This document shows positions 7,855-16,788 of a stretch of 64,000 nucleotides of DNA, piece by piece; positions within the stretch are counted from its first letter, which is position 1, and every line of letters begins with the position of its first letter. This DNA comes from Streptomyces sp. NRRL B-24484. Its GTDB lineage: Bacteria; Actinomycetota; Actinomycetes; Streptomycetales; Streptomycetaceae. Both the position numbers and the translations under genes were made by a program. The notes under the pieces were generated by a model, which did not search any database, was not told the DNA's origin, and saw only the letters and a list, made by a program, of their open reading frames with translations. The stretch is from the NCBI RefSeq assembly GCF_000717715.1, contig NZ_JOAI01000045.1:62001-126000 (forward strand), given 5' to 3'.

Positions 7855-8540
7855 CCTCCGCACCGCCCTCCCGCAGCACCGCCCTCCGGCTGACCCTCGA
7901 CCTGGCCGCCCTGCCGCTGCAGGCCGCGGCCACGGCGCTGTGGCGGCCGGACGGCCTGGGCGAGCGCTACGCCGCCTACCTGCGCGCGATGCACGCGGTG
8001 GTGCGGGCCTCCGTGCCGTTGATGGAGCTCGCCGCCCGGCGCTGCGCCGGGGCCGGACCCGGGGACCGGGTGGCCGGTCCGCTCGGCGCCTACCTGGAAC
8101 GGCACGTCGAGGAGGAGCGCGGCCACGACGACTGGCTGCTGGAGGACCTGGCGGCCGCCGGCACCGCGCCGGACGCGGGCCCGCCGCCGGTGGCCGCGGC
8201 ACGGCTGGTCGGCCCGCAGTACTACTGGATCGAGCACGTCCACCCGGTGGCACTGCTCGGCTACATGACGGTGCTGGAGGGCCATGCGCCCGCGCCGTGG
8301 CTGGCCGGCCGGCTCGCCGCGGACACCGGCCTTCCGGCGGCGGCCTTCCGCACCGTGCACGACCACGCCGTCCTCGACGCCGGCCACCGGGCCGACCTGG
8401 ACGCCCTGTTGGACGGCCTGCCGCTGGACGTCCGGCAGGAGAGCGCCGTCACCGTGAGCGCCCTGCACACCGTCACCGCCACCACCCACCTGTTCCGTTC
8501 GCTGGCCCACCCCGGCCCGTCCTCCGGAGACCGCGCATGA
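7851..8540 (+). CDS. Iron-containing redox enzyme, haem-oxygenase-like fold
   Basis: The 229-residue protein shows the spaced acidic/His residues of haem-oxygenase-like diiron enzymes: ERHVEEERGHDDWLLEDL (about residues 84-101), then QYYWIEHVHPVALLGYMTVLEGH, and the C-terminal FRTVHDHAVLDAGHRADLDALLD. Enzymes of this fold oxidise or cleave C-H, C-C or C-N bonds in small molecules and peptides. ATG at 7851 overlaps the preceding stop (ATGA), and its own stop overlaps the next start, so it is translationally coupled with the radical SAM gene and the 67-residue peptide. A tailoring role on the peptide is inference. Confidence 0.8.
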   Translation: MTSAPPSRSTALRLTLDLAALPLQAAATALWRPDGLGERYAAYLRAMHAVVRASVPLMELAARRCAGAGPGDRVAGPLGAYLERHVEEERGHDDWLLEDLAAAGTAPDAGPPPVAAARLVGPQYYWIEHVHPVALLGYMTVLEGHAPAPWLAGRLAADTGLPAAAFRTVHDHAVLDAGHRADLDALLDGLPLDVRQESAVTVSALHTVTATTHLFRSLAHPGPSSGDRA

Positions 8541-8740
8541 ACCCCGCCGACGACCCCGTGCTCACCGCCCTCGCCGCGGCCGGCTTCCCCGTCGACACCT
8601 TCACCGAGGAGCAGCTGGGGGTGTTCCGCACCCTCGGTCCGGAGGAGCTGGCGCTGCTGCTCGATCTCAAGGCGCGCCTCGACGAGGTGGAGCCGGAGGT
8701 GCAGGCGCACAGCACGGTGGCCGGCGGCGCACTGTTCTGA
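8537..8740 (+). CDS. 67-aa peptide, probable RiPP precursor or cluster peptide
   Basis: ATG at 8537 overlaps the stop of the iron-enzyme gene. The product has a leader-like helical part (ADDPVLTALAAAGFPVDTF, EEQLGVFRTLGPEELALL, DLKARLDEVEPEV) and a short hydrophobic tail QAHSTVAGGALF. It has no cysteine, so a thioether from this peptide alone is excluded. From memory it resembles the roughly 70-residue proteins that databases label 'aroma-sacti cluster domain', found beside radical SAM genes in streptomycetes; I could not check this. It may be the substrate or a recognition subunit. Confidence 0.65.
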   Translation: MNPADDPVLTALAAAGFPVDTFTEEQLGVFRTLGPEELALLLDLKARLDEVEPEVQAHSTVAGGALF

Positions 8741-8786
8741 CGTCCCGGATCCGACGATCCGTCACTTCTTCGGAGAGGAGGCCGTC

Positions 8787-11700
8787 GTGGCCTGTCCCAG
8801 CTGCGCGGGCGAGCCGCCCGACGGGGCCCGTTTCTGCCCGTACTGCGGGGCCGCGCTCGCCCCGCGGGCCGTCCCCCCGGTGCGCGCGGACGAGCGCCGG
8901 ATGGTCAGCGTGCTCTTCTGCGACCTGGTCGGCTCCACCGCGCTCTCCGGCCGGCTCGACCCGGAGGCGCTGCGTTCGGTGACCCTGCGGTACTTCGAGC
9001 TGATGACGGAGCGGATCGAGGCGCACGGCGGCCGGGTCGAGAAGTTCATCGGCGACGCCGTGATGGCCGTGTTCGGCATCCCGGTGATGCACGAGGACGA
9101 CGCCCGCCGGGCGGCCGCCGCCGCGCTCGACATGGTCGACGCGCTGGCCGGTCTGAACGACGGGCTTGCCGCCCTCGGGGTGCGGCTGAACGTCCGGATC
9201 GGCGTCAACACCGGTGAGGCGGTGGCCAGTACGGACGCCTCCGCCCGGCAGGCGCTGGTCTCCGGCGAGGTGGTGAACGTGGCCGCCCGGCTGGAGCAGA
9301 ACGCCGCCGCCGGCGAGATCCTGATCGGCCCGGACACCCTGCGGGCGATCGGCCCGAACGCGGCGCTGACCGAACCGGCCGGCCCGCTCGCCCTCAAGGG
9401 CAAGACCGAGCCCGTCCCCGCGCACCGGCTGCTGGCCCTGCACGGCGACGCCCCGGAGCTGCTCCGCCGCTTCGACACCCCGTTCGTCGGACGGGAGGAC
9501 GAACTGCTGCTGCTCGACCGGGCATTGGCCCGCACGGTGACCGGCGGAGGCGGGCTGCTCACCCTGCACGGCGAGGCCGGGCTCGGCAAAACCCGGCTGG
9601 TCCGCGAGTGGCTGGCCCGCACCGGGGTGCGGCACGGCGCCGGCCGCTGCCGCCCGTACGGCGACCGGGGCAGCCTGGCCCCGCTCGCCGACGCGATCCG
9701 GCCGCTGCTCGCCGGCGGCGGACACCCGCTCCCCGCCGAGTCCGTGCGGCTGCTGGAGGCCGGACTGCTGCGCGACGGCACCCCCGACCCCTCGGTGGAG
9801 GAGACCTGCGCCGCACTGGCCGCCGTGCTCGGCTCGCTGGCCGGCGCCGAGGGGCTGGTGCTGGTCGTCGACGACTTCCACTGGGCGGGTGCGCTGCTGC
9901 GCACCGTGCTGCGCCGGCTCGCCGACGACCTCGCGGCGCGGCCCGTGCTGCTGCTCTGCCCGGGCCGGCCGGAACTGCTCGACCAGGACCCGGAGTGGGC
10001 CCGCCGCTCGGCGGCGGTCGCGCTCGGCGGGCTGTCCGACGTCGACTGCGCCCGGCTGGCCGCCGGCCTGGTCGAGGTCGCCGGCCATGGCGCCGAGGCG
10101 GGTGCGGCGCTGCTGGAGCGCGCGGAGGGCAATCCGCTGCACCTGGAGCAGCTGCTCGCGATGGCCGCGGAGGGGCACGGCGCGGGCGGGCTGCCGCCGA
10201 CCGTGCAGGCGCTGCTCGGCGCCCGGATCGACGCGCTGGCGCCGCCGGAGCGGACGACGCTGGCACTGGCCTCGGTGGTCGGCCGGGACTTCCGCGCGGA
10301 GGAGGTGACCGGCCTCGCCCTCGGCGGGCCGGAGAGCGGCCCGGGCGGCGAGCTGCGGGCGGACCCGGCCGGGCCGGACCCGGTGCTGCCCGCCCTGCAC
10401 CGGCTGGACCGGCGGCGGCTGGTGGAACCGGCCGAACCGGCCGGCGGCTACCGCTTCCGCAGCGGCCTCGTCCAGGAGGTCTCCTACCGGGGCACCGCCA
10501 AGCGGGTCCGCGCCGAACGGCACGAGCGGGTCGCGGACCTGCTGGCCGCCCGCGGCGCCCCGGACGGCGCGGTCGGCGGGCACCTCGCGCTGGCGCACCG
10601 CTACCGCACCGAGCTCGGCCTGCTGGACGCCCGCACCGACGCGCTGCGCGCCCGGGCCGCCGACCGGCTGGCCGCCGCCGGGGCGACCGCGCTGCGCCGG
10701 GCCGACCTCGGCTGGGCGGAGGAACTGCTCGACCGGGCCGTCGGCCTGTACCGGCCGCAGGACGCGGGCCGGGCGGCGGCGGCCTGGCGGCTCGCCGAGG
10801 TGCGGCTGGCGGGCGGGCGCACCGACGAGGGCCGGGCCCTGCTGCAGGAGGCGGCGGCCGCCGGGGACGCGGTGCTCGCCGCGCACGCCGGCCTGGCCCT
10901 GGCCGTGCTCGACCCCGGGCCGGGGCTGCGCGCCGCCGCCGCGGCGGCCCGGGCCGCGCTGCCGCTGTTCGAGGCGGCCGACGACGACCTGGGTACCGCC
11001 CGGGCCTGCCTGCGGCTCGCCCAGGAAAGGCAGTTGGCGGGCCGGCACGGCGAGGCGGAGCAGCTGCTGCGGCGGGCCCTGGACGGTGCGGTGCGGGCGG
11101 ACGCCGAACCGGAGCGGGCCGCCGCGCTCGGTGCGGTGGGCGTCTCGCTGTGGACGGGCCCGGTGCCGGTGGCGGAGGCCGTCGAGCGCTGCCGGGCGCT
11201 GCTGGCCCGGCACGGCGCGGGCCGGCGGACCGTCCGGCTGACCCTCAACTGTCCGCTGGCCGTGCTGCTCGCGCTGCAGGAGCGGTGGACGGAGGCCGAG
11301 GCGTGCCTGGCGGAGGCCGGGCGCCTGGCGCAGGAGCTCGCCTTCGCGGAGGCGGAGGTCTTCCTGCCGGTGTTCCGGGCCGCGGTGCACGCGGCCGCGG
11401 ACCGGCCGGCGCGGGCCGTCGAGGAGCTCCGGCAGGCCGAGCGGGCCTGCCGGGTGCTGGGGGCGGCGGGCCTGCGCGGCCCGATCGCCCGCGGGCTCGC
11501 CCGGTCCCTGCTGGACTGCGGCGACACGGCTGCCGCCGAGGACGCCCTGAGCGGGCACCAGGACGGCCTGCCGCCGGCGGACGCCGCCGATCTGCACGGC
11601 ACCCTCGCCCGGGTGGCGGCGCTGCGCGGCCGTCCGCAGGAGTGCGCCGCGCAGCTGCGCCGCTGCCGGGCGGCGGCCGGGGCGACTGACTCGCCGGTGG

Positions 11701-11900
11701 TCCGGGCGACCGCCGCCCTGGACGAGGCCAGGGCCGCGCTCGCACTCGGCGATCCGGCCGGGGCGGCCCGCGCCGCGGGCGAGGCGGCGGCCCTGCACAC
11801 CGCCCAGGGGAACGCCGCGGGTCTGCGCGGGGCCGCCGCCGTGGCCGCCCTGGCGGAAGGGGCCGCGGCCGCCCGAACGACACAGGAGGAACAGCGATGA
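8787..11900 (+). CDS. Class III nucleotidyl cyclase-AAA ATPase-TPR signalling protein with zinc ribbon
   Basis: The 1037-residue protein starts with a zinc ribbon (Cys3, 6, 17, 20). A class III cyclase domain follows: Asp46 in LFCDLVGST, KFIGDAVMAVFG with Lys86 and Asp90, and VVNVAARLEQN. The metal, adenine and transition-state residues are all present. Next come a P-loop ATPase (GEAGLGKT, about 262-269; LVLVVDDFHWAG as Walker B) and a long Ala/Leu-rich TPR-like C-terminus. The start is GTG at 8787 after GGAGAGGAGGCC. The stop overlaps the protease start. It is likely the sensor or regulator of the cassette, possibly making cAMP. Confidence 0.88.
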   Translation: MACPSCAGEPPDGARFCPYCGAALAPRAVPPVRADERRMVSVLFCDLVGSTALSGRLDPEALRSVTLRYFELMTERIEAHGGRVEKFIGDAVMAVFGIPVMHEDDARRAAAAALDMVDALAGLNDGLAALGVRLNVRIGVNTGEAVASTDASARQALVSGEVVNVAARLEQNAAAGEILIGPDTLRAIGPNAALTEPAGPLALKGKTEPVPAHRLLALHGDAPELLRRFDTPFVGREDELLLLDRALARTVTGGGGLLTLHGEAGLGKTRLVREWLARTGVRHGAGRCRPYGDRGSLAPLADAIRPLLAGGGHPLPAESVRLLEAGLLRDGTPDPSVEETCAALAAVLGSLAGAEGLVLVVDDFHWAGALLRTVLRRLADDLAARPVLLLCPGRPELLDQDPEWARRSAAVALGGLSDVDCARLAAGLVEVAGHGAEAGAALLERAEGNPLHLEQLLAMAAEGHGAGGLPPTVQALLGARIDALAPPERTTLALASVVGRDFRAEEVTGLALGGPESGPGGELRADPAGPDPVLPALHRLDRRRLVEPAEPAGGYRFRSGLVQEVSYRGTAKRVRAERHERVADLLAARGAPDGAVGGHLALAHRYRTELGLLDARTDALRARAADRLAAAGATALRRADLGWAEELLDRAVGLYRPQDAGRAAAAWRLAEVRLAGGRTDEGRALLQEAAAAGDAVLAAHAGLALAVLDPGPGLRAAAAAARAALPLFEAADDDLGTARACLRLAQERQLAGRHGEAEQLLRRALDGAVRADAEPERAAALGAVGVSLWTGPVPVAEAVERCRALLARHGAGRRTVRLTLNCPLAVLLALQERWTEAEACLAEAGRLAQELAFAEAEVFLPVFRAAVHAAADRPARAVEELRQAERACRVLGAAGLRGPIARGLARSLLDCGDTAAAEDALSGHQDGLPPADAADLHGTLARVAALRGRPQECAAQLRRCRAAAGATDSPVVRATAALDEARAALALGDPAGAARAAGEAAALHTAQGNAAGLRGAAAVAALAEGAAAARTTQEEQR

Positions 11901-12742
11901 CCAGTCCGACCGCGCTCACCTGGAGCCTGCGCGGCCGCAGTCCGGCGGACATCCCGATCACCGCCGACGGGCCCGAGGTGACGCCCGAGTGGGCGTGGGG
12001 CGGATCGACCGGCCGCGGGGTGCGGGTGTGCGTGGTGGACAGCGGCGTCGAACGCGACCATCCGATGGTCGGGCCGGTGGACGGCTCGTTCGTGGTGCTC
12101 AAGGACGAGGACGGGATCCGGGTCGAGCCGACCGACACCGGGGACGTCTGCGGGCACGGCACGGCCTGCGCCGGGATCGTCCGCCGCACCGCGCCGGACT
12201 GCGAGCTGTACAGCGTCCGGGTGCTCGGCGAGCGGTTCTCCGGCAGCGGGGACGTGCTGCTCGCCGGGCTGCGCTGGGCGGTCGAGCAGCGCTTCGACGT
12301 GGTGAACCTGAGCCTGTCCACGACCCGGACGCGGTTCACCGAGGAGCTGCGGGCGCTCGCCGACGAGGCGTACTTCCACCGCACCGCGATCATCGCCTCG
12401 GCGCACAACACCCCGGTGGAGAGCTTCCCGTGGCGGTTCTCCTCGGTGATCTCGGTGGGCAGCCACCAGGAGGACGACCCGGAGCTCCTGCTCTACAACC
12501 CGGCCCCGCCGGTCGAGTTCTTCGCGCCGGGGCAGAACGTCACGGTGCCCTGGCTGGGCGGCGCGACGATCCGCACCACCGGCAACAGCTTCGCCACGCC
12601 GTACCTCGCCGGCCTGGCCGCCCGGGTGCTCTCCAAGCACCCGCACCTGACGGTCTTCCAGCTCAAGGGCGCGCTGTACCAGGCGGCGTCCAACGTCCGC
12701 GCCGGCAACGGCCTCGACCACACCACCAGGGGTGCCCGATGA
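11897..12742 (+). CDS. Subtilisin-like serine peptidase (S8), intracellular
   Basis: The catalytic triad is visible: Asp48 in CVVDSGVERDHP, His87 in CGHGTACAG and Ser231 in TGNSFATPYLAGL, with Asn171 (SAHNTP) as oxyanion residue. At 281 residues it is a bare peptidase domain with neither signal peptide nor propeptide, so it should act in the cytoplasm. ATG at 11897 overlaps the preceding stop, and its stop overlaps the GAF gene start. Single-domain S8 peptidases inside peptide-biosynthesis loci often remove leader peptides; that function here is inference. Confidence 0.9.
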   Translation: MTSPTALTWSLRGRSPADIPITADGPEVTPEWAWGGSTGRGVRVCVVDSGVERDHPMVGPVDGSFVVLKDEDGIRVEPTDTGDVCGHGTACAGIVRRTAPDCELYSVRVLGERFSGSGDVLLAGLRWAVEQRFDVVNLSLSTTRTRFTEELRALADEAYFHRTAIIASAHNTPVESFPWRFSSVISVGSHQEDDPELLLYNPAPPVEFFAPGQNVTVPWLGGATIRTTGNSFATPYLAGLAARVLSKHPHLTVFQLKGALYQAASNVRAGNGLDHTTRGAR

Positions 12743-13332
12743 ACGGAACCTGCCGCGCCGCCGAGACCGACCCGGTCGCCCGGGACCTGTTGCAGTCGGT
12801 GGTCGACACCGCCCGCGCGATCTTCGGCGCCGCCGCCAGCTCGATCTTCCTGCTCGACCGGGAGGCCGACGAACTGGTCTTCCAGGCCGTCTCCGGCGAG
12901 GGCGAGGACTTCCTGGTGGGGATGCGCTTCCCGGCGGGGCGGGGCATCGCCGGCTGGGTCGCCGGGTCCGGCGAGCCGATGGTGGTCGACGACCTGTCGC
13001 GGAGCGCCGGGTTCGCCCGCGACCTCGCCGAGAAGACCGCGTACGTGCCGAACGCGCTGATGGCGGCGCCGCTGCTCGGCCCGGACGGGGTGCTGGGCGT
13101 GCTGGAGGTGCTCGACCCGGCGCCGCAGGCCCGGGCCAGCCTCGGCGAGCTCGACCTGCTGGCGCTGTTCGCCCGGCAGGCCGCCACCGCGCTCGCGGCG
13201 GTGCTGGAGCGCCGGGCCGCCGACGCCGGGCAGGCCGCGGCCGCCCGGGTCCTCCAGGACCTGGACGACGCCGGCCGGGCCGCCGGGCTGCGTGCCCTGG
13301 AGGCCGTCCGCGACCTGCTCGCCGCGCACTGA
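12739..13332 (+). CDS. GAF domain protein
   Basis: The 197-residue protein is one GAF sensor domain: LLQSVVDTARAIFGAAASSIFLLD, DFLVGMRFPAGRGIAGWVAGSGEPMVVDD, NALMAAPLLGPDGVLGVLEVLD. A helical C-terminus follows, with no output domain. It probably binds a small molecule and reports to a partner; the neighbouring cyclase protein is a candidate. The start overlaps the protease stop (ATGA). Confidence 0.85.
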   Translation: MNGTCRAAETDPVARDLLQSVVDTARAIFGAAASSIFLLDREADELVFQAVSGEGEDFLVGMRFPAGRGIAGWVAGSGEPMVVDDLSRSAGFARDLAEKTAYVPNALMAAPLLGPDGVLGVLEVLDPAPQARASLGELDLLALFARQAATALAAVLERRAADAGQAAAARVLQDLDDAGRAAGLRALEAVRDLLAAH

Positions 13333-13358
13333 GCGGGCCCGGACGGAAGGGGGAGGCG

Positions 13359-14537
13359 ATGACCGCGCACTCGCCGCTCGGCGGCCGCTTCACCGCGGAC
13401 CCGCACGGGGTGCTGGCCGGGCTCCGCGAGTCCTGCCCGGTCTCCCGGGTGACCACCCCGGCGGGCCGCACCGTCTGGGTGGTCACCCGCGAGGAGGACG
13501 TCCGGGCGGCCTTCACCGATCCGCGGCTCTCACTGGCCCGGACGGCCCCGCCCGCGGCCGGCCGGCCGCGCCGGGCCCTGGACATGACGCTGGTCGACTA
13601 CGACCCGCCGGACCACACCCGGATCCGCCGGCTCGCCGCCCCGGCGCTCTCGGCGGCCCGGATCGCGGCGTACCGCCCCCTGGTGGAGCGGGCGGCCGGG
13701 GAACAGCTCGCCGCGCTGGCCGCCGACCGGCCGGTCGACCTCCTGGCGGGCTTCGCGGCGCCGTTCGCCTTCCGGGTGCTGTGCGAGGTGTTCGGCGTGG
13801 CGCAGGCCCACCGGGCGCCGCTGCGGGCCGTGGTCGACGACCTGATCGCGCACCGGGACGTCCCGGCGGCCCAGCGCCGACTGGACGCCTTCGTCCGGAC
13901 GGGCGCGGCCGAGCGGCTGGCCCGTCCCGGTGGCGAGGACGCCTTCTCCCGGATCGTCGCCGCCTGGTCGCTCCGTACGGACGTCACCGAGGACGAACTC
14001 GCGGACCTGCTCGCGATGCTGCTGCTGGCGGGCTTCGACAGCACGGTGCAGATGCTCGCGATGGCGGTGCTGGCGCTGCTCGCCCACCCGGCGGAGCTGG
14101 CGCGGCTGGCCGCCGACCCGGCGCTGATGCCCGCCGCCGTCGACGAACTGCTGCGCTGGGACACCCCCGGCCCGTTCGCCACCACCCGCACCGCACTGGC
14201 GGACGTGCCGATCGGCGGCACGGTGGTGCCGGCGGGCAGCGGCGTCCTGCTGTCGGTCGCCGCCGCCAACCGGGACCCGCGCCGCCACCCCGACCCGGAC
14301 GCCCTGCGGCTGGACCGGCCGACCGCGGCCCGCCAGCTCGGCTTCGGCCTCGGCCCGCACTACTGCCCGGGCGCCCCACTGGCCCGCCTGCAGCTCACCG
14401 CGGCCCTCTCCGCCCTGCTCAACCACCGACCCGACGTGCGGGCCGCGGTGCCGCCGGACCAGCTGCAGTGGGGCGGCGGCCCCCACCACCGCCGCCTGGC
14501 GGCCCTGCCCCTCCTCCTCGGCCCGCACCGCGACTAG
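13359..14537 (+). CDS. Cytochrome P450
   Basis: The 392-residue protein has the P450 marks in order: I-helix AGFDST (224-229), ELLR (263-266), and the haem-binding FGLGPHYCPGAPLARLQL with Cys336. The substrate-binding N-terminal half is of ordinary bacterial class I size, so it needs separate ferredoxin partners, none of which are nearby. ATG at 13359 follows GGGGGAGGCG. It is the last gene of the seven-gene plus-strand run, 26 nt behind the GAF gene, and may oxidise the product of the cassette. After it the DNA becomes a transposase remnant. Confidence 0.92.
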   Translation: MTAHSPLGGRFTADPHGVLAGLRESCPVSRVTTPAGRTVWVVTREEDVRAAFTDPRLSLARTAPPAAGRPRRALDMTLVDYDPPDHTRIRRLAAPALSAARIAAYRPLVERAAGEQLAALAADRPVDLLAGFAAPFAFRVLCEVFGVAQAHRAPLRAVVDDLIAHRDVPAAQRRLDAFVRTGAAERLARPGGEDAFSRIVAAWSLRTDVTEDELADLLAMLLLAGFDSTVQMLAMAVLALLAHPAELARLAADPALMPAAVDELLRWDTPGPFATTRTALADVPIGGTVVPAGSGVLLSVAAANRDPRRHPDPDALRLDRPTAARQLGFGLGPHYCPGAPLARLQLTAALSALLNHRPDVRAAVPPDQLQWGGGPHHRRLAALPLLLGPHRD

Positions 14538-14685
14538 GACAAGTTCTCGGATCATGGGCGCACCCCTGACGACCAGGTGCGCGAGCAGGCCGCGCCCGGA
14601 CGGCGCCGGGTCGACGACGGCGAGCGGCCCGTCGGGGAACTTCGCGGGCTTCGCGTCGGCGGGTCTTCGGCGAGATCACCCCGGG

Positions 14686-14914
14686 CAGGCGATCACCCCA
14701 CCGCGGAAGGCGAACAAGATCTGTCCTCCAGAGATCCACGAGGCACGGGACAGGGCCGGCACACGCACTCGTCCCAGCGCATTCCCGTCGAGCACGCCCT
14801 CGCCGACCACAACCGATGGAAGGGCCCGACCCGCTGGACCCACCGGCGCGACACCCTCCCGGACACCTACCTCGCCATCGCCGGCCCCGTCTCCGACCGC
14901 ACCGCCACCACCTG
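14686..14914 (+). pseudogene. Degenerate IS-type DDE transposase fragment
   Basis: Two out-of-frame pieces resemble the C-terminal end of a DDE transposase: ITPPRKANKICPPEIHEARDRA, then RIPVEHALADHNRWKGP, TRWTHRRDTLPDTY and LAIAGPVSDRTATT. The last carries the catalytic-Glu region typical of IS5-like elements (IPVEHA.ADH). No intact frame, start or clear terminal inverted repeats remain. The rest of 14538-15099 holds nothing coding that I trust. The remnant marks a junction: codon use in the next two genes is less GC3-biased than in their neighbours. Confidence 0.75.
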
Positions 14915-15099
14915 CACAAGGCTCCCGACCCAGGCCGGCGCATCCCCGCCGCGATCACGCTCCAGCTCGCGAGAAGACGGAGAGCCTCCGCCGCTCTTCA
15001 AGCCCTCTCCCGGGGCGATCTCGAAGCCGACAAACCTGCTCGCCCATGGCGGGAGCAGACGATGAAGCGCACGTAGCCCGCCGACCAGGACGTCTGCCT

Positions 15100-16092
15100 T
15101 CAACTCGCCTCCGGACCGAACCGGCGCTTGTACGCCGACGGCGTGATGCCGGTCTCCCGGCGCATCAGCGTGCGCAGATTGGCAGCGGTGCCCAGCCCGC
15201 TGCGTCGCGCGACCGCCTCGAAGTGGGACTCACCTCGCTCGATCAACCGGCACGCCAGAGCAAGCCGTTCCCCCGTCAGCCACGCCAGCGGCGTCGTGCC
15301 CAGTTGCGCCCGGAAGCGGCGATGCAGGGTCGCCGGGCTGACCGCCGCACGCGCCGCAAGGCCGGACACGGTGAGCGGTGAGTCCAGCCGCTCCTGGGCC
15401 CAGACCAGAACAGGCGCCAAGGACTCGTCCGGCAGGTCGGGCATGGGGCGCTCCACGAACTGCCGCTGCCCACCATCCCGGTGCGCCGCGAAGACCAACC
15501 GCCGGCTCACAGAGTTGGCGACCTCCGCACCGTGGTCGCGGCGGACCACATGCAGCCCGAGATCGAGCGCAGCTGAACTTCCTGCCGCGGTGAGGATGTC
15601 ACCGTCATCCACGAACAGCACGTCCGCTTCGAGCCGGACAGAGGGGAAACGGGCGCGGAAGGAATCCGCCCACTGCCAGTGCGCGGTGGCCCGGCGCCCA
15701 TCGAGGACTCCGGCCTCGGCCAGTGTGAAGGCACCGCTGCAAAAGCCGACCAGGCGCGCACCGCGGGCGTGCGCGCGCCGGACGGCATCGAGCACGGCGG
15801 GACGGCGGGGCACCTCGGTGTCCGGGCGGTTGGGGACGATCAAGGTGTCCGCAGCGTCGGCCGCTTCCAAGTCGGCGACTCCCGTGAGCGTGAAGAATCC
15901 GTCTCGCATCAGGGTGCGGGGCTCAGGGGAACAGAGCTTGAAGTCGTAGAGATCACGGCCGATCTCCGGTCTGCGCAACCCGAAGACCTCGGTCGCGCAG
16001 CCGAGCTCGAACGGGTTCGAGTTCTCGTCCACGATCACGACCACCCGGTGTGGGCCCGCCGCGTGGGCTGCGTGCGAGGATTCTTTCGACAT
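15100..16092 (-). CDS. GlxA-type regulator (DJ-1/PfpI domain plus AraC HTH)
   Basis: The N-terminal 180 residues form a class I amidotransferase-like domain (VVVIVDENSNPFELGCATEVFG, LVGFCSGAFTLAEAG with the nucleophile-elbow Cys, ATAHWQWADSF). The C-terminus is a double AraC helix-turn-helix (PLTVSGLAARAAVSPATLHRRFRAQLG, then RRSGLGTAANLRTLMRRETGITPSAYKRRF). ATG at 16092 has AGGA 8 nt upstream; the TTG two codons earlier lacks a site. It is divergent from the cupin gene 52 nt away and may control it. Confidence 0.9.
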   Translation of the reverse strand: MSKESSHAAHAAGPHRVVVIVDENSNPFELGCATEVFGLRRPEIGRDLYDFKLCSPEPRTLMRDGFFTLTGVADLEAADAADTLIVPNRPDTEVPRRPAVLDAVRRAHARGARLVGFCSGAFTLAEAGVLDGRRATAHWQWADSFRARFPSVRLEADVLFVDDGDILTAAGSSAALDLGLHVVRRDHGAEVANSVSRRLVFAAHRDGGQRQFVERPMPDLPDESLAPVLVWAQERLDSPLTVSGLAARAAVSPATLHRRFRAQLGTTPLAWLTGERLALACRLIERGESHFEAVARRSGLGTAANLRTLMRRETGITPSAYKRRFGPEAS

Positions 16093-16144
16093 GCGCAATT
16101 CCTAGCACTCACGGCGGTCGAGCGAAACGGCTCAGGATGAGCCC

Positions 16145-16540
16145 ATGAGCAGCGAACCCATCACCCTCAGCAAGGCTCTGGCCTCCTTCGACGCCTTGTG
16201 GAGCCCCCGCATCGTCACGCGCGTCAACGACTACGACGTTCGTATCGCCAAGGTCGAGGGCGAACACGTCTGGCACGTGCACGACGACACCGACGAGTTC
16301 TTCCTGGTACTCGACGGCGAGCTGCACATCTCCCTGCGCGAGCCCGATGGGGAGCGCACGGTCCTGCTCTCCCAAGGGGCGGTCTTCACCGTCCCCCGAG
16401 GTACGGAGCACAAGCCGCATGCCCCGTCCGGCGCCGCAATCCTCATGTTCGAGCCCACCGGGACACCGACCGTGGGCGATCGCCACGACGAGATCCCAGA
16501 GCACGTCGACTCAACAACCGGACATGCACTCAGCACCTGA
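16145..16540 (+). CDS. Cupin domain protein
   Basis: This 131-residue single-domain protein has both cupin motifs: VWHVHDDTDEFFLVLDGELHISL (metal-binding His-x-His and Glu) and GAVFTVPRGTEHKPHAP. It probably binds a divalent metal; its substrate is unknown. The start is ATG at 16145 and transcription diverges from the GlxA-type regulator, a usual arrangement for a small inducible enzyme. Downstream lies about 190 nt without a gene, ending in an intergenic repeat. Confidence 0.85.
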   Translation: MSSEPITLSKALASFDALWSPRIVTRVNDYDVRIAKVEGEHVWHVHDDTDEFFLVLDGELHISLREPDGERTVLLSQGAVFTVPRGTEHKPHAPSGAAILMFEPTGTPTVGDRHDEIPEHVDSTTGHALST

Positions 16541-16727
16541 CCCGACAGGCTTCGGGCCCGCCGGCGCCCATGGCGTCAGCCTGTCGCCGGGTCGGTTGCG
16601 TTCACCGACTGCCCGGCGAGAGCGGCGCGGGGCTCAGTCCTCGGCCGCGTCCGGACCGAACGGGCCCCGGCCGCTGCCGCCGAGCCGATCCATCTGCCGC
16701 GGCCCCGGTCCGTCCGGTGGCCCGCAT

Positions 16728-16783
16728 CCGAATTGCGCAGTTCTCCCCCAGCCTTCGGCCTGGAGATGCCCACGCGCCCCTGG
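16728..16783. repeat. Intergenic hairpin repeat, copy B (half element)
   Basis: CCGCATCCGAATTGCGCAGTT, CTCCCCCAGCCTTCGG and GCGCCCCTGG match the right arm of copies A and C. The left arm is missing. It lies just after the LuxR-family stop codon at 16789. The stretch 16541-16727 shows nothing coding. Confidence 0.65.
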
Positions 16784-16788
16784 TGGTC

